Part shown: positions 42,554 to 44,304 of the stretch, piece by piece
How the letters are laid out: every line of letters starts with the position of its first letter
Numbering within the stretch: position 1 is the stretch's first letter
Assembly: GCA_945925985.1 (NCBI GenBank)
Contig: CAMELV010000034.1
Coordinates: 1-44,304, forward strand
Direction: 5' to 3'
Length of the DNA stretch: 44,304 nt
From: Comamonas sp. lk
GTDB taxonomy: Bacteria > Pseudomonadota > Gammaproteobacteria > Burkholderiales > Burkholderiaceae_C
The notes under the pieces: model-generated
Told to the model about the DNA's origin: nothing
The model's input: only the letters and a program-made list of their open reading frames with translations
The model's database searches: none
Translations under genes and position numbers: made by a program

Positions 42554-43213
42554 ATGAAAAATAAATTGAAAAGCATAATAATTTTATTAATATGCGCAAT
42601 GGCTACCGGTTGTTATACAAACATTAAATACTATGGCGCAAACAAAGGGGATTTTCAAGTTTCCGAATGGAAGGGCAATTGTGTAATCTCTTTCACTACA
42701 GACTCAAGTATTGGTGGTTATGCCGTTATTGATGACTCTACTTATCAATCTTTTTTGAAAGTCGTCGCGGATGTTGACAATCGCAATTGCGATAAAAAGT
42801 CGGTTATGTTTTCTTCCAGTGGCGGTAGTGTCAATGCAGCAATCAAGATTGGGCTTTTAATTAACCAAAAGGGATATGATACTACCTTGCAACTTGGGCA
42901 GGGTTGCTCATCTGCATGCGGTATTATATTCATAGCAGGCAAGGGGCGAGTTGCATTAACCTCCAAAACCATGACAAATAGTCGCATTGGATTTCATCAA
43001 ATATCTAAAGATAAAGTATGTATTGAGCCTTCTGCGCCTGAGTACATGGCCATAGAAAAATATTCTAGGCGCGTGCTAAAAGCAGATATTGCTGACGCTT
43101 TTATTAAATTAATGAAATCTACAAGTTGTAAATCAATGACTTATGTGACGGCGGTAGATTTGGAGAAAATTGGAATTGCAACCAAGCTAGAAGCCCATGC
43201 TTGGGGTATTTGA
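42554..43213 (+). CDS. ClpP/crotonase-fold lipoprotein (COG3904-like)
   Basis: A 219-aa exported protein. The signal peptide MKNKLKSIIILLICAMATGC ends at a lipobox-like ATGC, so Cys20 is probably lipidated. The body resembles periplasmic ClpP-like proteins: FSSSGGSVNAAIKIGLLINQ, then QGCSSACGIIFIAGKGR and RIGFHQ, the signature Gly-Gly, CxSAC serine and GFH. The Ser in CSSAC and His in GFHQ fit a Ser-His pair, so proteolysis in the envelope is plausible. Extra cysteines suggest disulfides. Codon use is AT-rich, unlike everything else in the window. ATG 42554 is chosen over GTG 42545 because it gives a normal signal peptide. No partner gene is nearby. Confidence 0.7.
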   Translation: MKNKLKSIIILLICAMATGCYTNIKYYGANKGDFQVSEWKGNCVISFTTDSSIGGYAVIDDSTYQSFLKVVADVDNRNCDKKSVMFSSSGGSVNAAIKIGLLINQKGYDTTLQLGQGCSSACGIIFIAGKGRVALTSKTMTNSRIGFHQISKDKVCIEPSAPEYMAIEKYSRRVLKADIADAFIKLMKSTSCKSMTYVTAVDLEKIGIATKLEAHAWGI

Positions 43214-43272
43214 ATCGCGTAAAACATTTTAAATATAGCCAAGTTTTTAAATCTACTTTAAGCATTCGATGT

Positions 43273-43309
43273 AACGTCTGCCAACCGTAGTTTATAGGTT
43301 GCAGATGTT
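43273..43309. repeat. Inverted repeat after the lipoprotein gene
   Basis: AACGTCTGCCAACC (43273-43286) pairs with GGTTGCAGATGTT (43297-43309), with one bulged C and one G-T wobble, around a 10-base loop. It is 60 bp after the lipoprotein stop. No T-run follows. The ends do not give the RYYYAAC/GTTRRRY core of an integron attC site, so it is described only as a hairpin. Confidence 0.45.
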
Positions 43310-43385
43310 TATGGAAGCGCTGCAACACCCCCAGATCTGTCTCTTGGCACACTAGACGCTCTTAAAAAAAGACGGGGGGTTATGA

Positions 43386-43760
43386 ACAGTCTCCGTAGCC
43401 GCATGTGGAGCGACGGTTTCCTATCTACGACAGGATCCTTTTGTGTTAAGTAGACATAAATGGATGAGTGCGCAAGTATCTGAATCGACCTAGAGCGCAG
43501 TTTTAAATATCGTTAAAGGAAAGGGTCTTGTACCAAGACAAGATTTTGGACATACAGCTAATTTTGCATTTATGTTGGGGATTAGAGAGATATCTCCTAT
43601 TAGTGAAATATGGACTGCGCGATCAAAAGTTTCAATGTTAGCAGGTGGTCTGTTTACTAACGACAAGAAGTCAGGCGTAAAAAATCGTAATGAGTTTTTT
43701 GAATTGATCAAAAAAGAAACTTGCCTATATGTAACTGGCTTTTTACTAAGATTATTTTAA
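43386..43760 (+). pseudogene. Degenerate coding remnant, unidentified
   Basis: One frame reads on with protein-like sequence before and after a single TAG at 43491. Before it are QDPFVLSRHKWMSAQVSEST; after it are SAVLNIVKGKGLVPRQDFGH, TANFAFMLGIREISPISEIW and so on to a TAA at 43758. No start codon with a ribosome-binding site is visible. A separate short frame from ATG 43382 (MNSLRSRMWSDGFLSTTGSF) overlaps it and may be an earlier segment displaced by a frameshift. I do not recognise the family. Composition is AT-rich like the neighbouring lipoprotein gene. Confidence 0.4.
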
Positions 43761-43940
43761 ATTTGACTACCCAGTGCTGCGAGTCAGTACCATAGGGTTC
43801 CTATTGATCGAATTGTCGCAGGCAATATTATATTGCGTAACAGAGATGTTGAGGTGACCAGAAAGAGTCATTAGCTTAATGCGGAAAACAGCTAGTTTTG
43901 TAAACTTGGGACTTCTGGAGTTGCCATTAACTCAGAGACT

Positions 43941-44204
43941 GCCGCAGATCAGCGTGGCTGGATCTGCGTGGCGCTGGTGGTGTTTGCGTCGTGGCGTCCG
44001 GGCAAGGCGCTCTTGGGCGCACTGCTGTTTGCTTTTTTTGACGCGCTGCAACTGCGCCTGCAACAGGCCGGCGACGCCGTGCTGCCCTACCAGATGTACC
44101 TGATGCTGCCTTATGTGCTGTCGATCGTGGCGCTGGTGCTGGTGGCCCGCCGGGCCACCCGAGTTCGACAGTTCCCGCCGTCTTTTGACACCTGTTTTCA
44201 ATGA
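43941..44204 (+). pseudogene. Fragment of a nucleoside-type (BmpC/NupQ-like) ABC permease
   Basis: The frame reads AADQRGWICVALVVFASWRP, GKALLGALLFAFFDALQLRL and later LPYQMYLMLPYVLSIVALVL, VARRA. This is the C-terminal membrane part of the second permease of Bmp-type nucleoside/pyrimidine ABC importers (COG1079). There is no N-terminal part upstream (AT-rich DNA instead), and after ARRAT at about 44160 the sequence (RVRQFPPSFDTCFQ) no longer fits the family. Both ends therefore look cut. High GC contrasts with the flanking DNA. In relatives such transporters accompany pyrimidine degradation genes, so this may be the remains of the transporter of the preT operon. Confidence 0.65.
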
Positions 44205-44304
44205 AATCAACCACTTAGCTGCGGTTTTTTGAATTTTTTGTGGGGGCACGTTTATGTATTTTTATTTATTTTTTCATTTGTATTTTTTTTGATATAGTGG
44301 GGGC
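44205..44304 (+). other. AT-rich non-coding tail of the window
   Basis: Long T-rich runs with two GTGGGGGC words (44242-44249 and at the window end). ACCAC-TTAGCT-GCGGT followed by six T at about 44207-44228 could be a weak intrinsic terminator (one mismatch in a 5-bp stem). No frame is supported. Confidence 0.35.

Noticed and set aside
43273..43309. Possible integron attC site
   Set aside because: The hairpin is attC-sized, but the flanking core motifs RYYYAAC and GTTRRRY are not present and no integrase or cassette array is visible.

Overview
The window is chromosomal DNA of a high-GC betaproteobacterium, most likely a member of the Burkholderiales/Comamonadaceae (Rhodoferax/Polaromonas type). 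This rests on the two Bug-type periplasmic binding proteins, the GcvA-like LysR regulator, the gene repertoire (glutaryl-CoA dehydrogenase, indolepyruvate:ferredoxin oxidoreductase, reductive pyrimidine catabolism) and two copies of a short TAGCTA-type intergenic repeat. No rRNA, tRNA, CRISPR array or transposase was seen. About 40 genes are supported, nearly all in high-GC coding DNA. The exception is an AT-rich stretch from about 41.9 to 43.9 kb.

Layout. 0.1-5.8 kb: gcdH, a SOUL haem-binding-like protein, DUF2237, a LysR regulator, an SDR/SnoaL-like pair and an IclR regulator. 5.9-9.7 kb: two tandem Bug binding proteins divergent from the IclR gene, a LysR gene relic, and a hipBA toxin-antitoxin pair. 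9.8-15 kb: a PF04199 cyclase with a fumarylacetoacetase, an alpha/beta hydrolase, a membrane-anchored Mrr-like nuclease, and an oxygenase-like gene. The 3' end of the oxygenase-like gene is duplicated (69 bp, 66 identical) on either side of a TumE-like toxin/HTH antitoxin pair.

15-26 kb holds a coherent catabolic and uptake cluster: a complete Opp/Dpp-type ABC importer (binding protein, two permeases, two ATPases), a class V PLP enzyme, two paralogous M14-like DUF2817 peptidases, a Crp/Fnr regulator and a VOC-cupin-cupin protein. Three near-identical palindromes (TGTAA-N6-TTACA) lie upstream of the binding-protein operon, in the Crp/Fnr divergent region and upstream of the cupin gene. They outline a local regulon. 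The regulator's recognition helix keeps the Arg equivalent to CRP R180 but lacks E181 and R185, which fits TGTAA rather than TGTGA. This is my best candidate for an undescribed system: Crp/Fnr-controlled uptake and hydrolysis of a peptide or amide substrate.

26-33.4 kb holds a second operon (cyclase-iorA-iorB-M20 peptidase), divergent from an AraC regulator. Two CTATCCG repeats 21 bp apart, in the spacing used by AraC proteins, lie between them. It probably converts an arylpyruvate-type intermediate to an aryl-acyl-CoA. After a Gfo/Idh/MocA oxidoreductase and a metallophosphatase lipoprotein comes reductive pyrimidine degradation (preT-preA-hydA-hyuC), preceded by a RutR-like box. An orphan MntA-type nucleotidyltransferase follows, then the AT-rich patch carrying a ClpP-fold lipoprotein and gene debris. 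Beyond it lies a fragment of a nucleoside-type ABC permease, probably what remains of the pyrimidine cluster's transporter.
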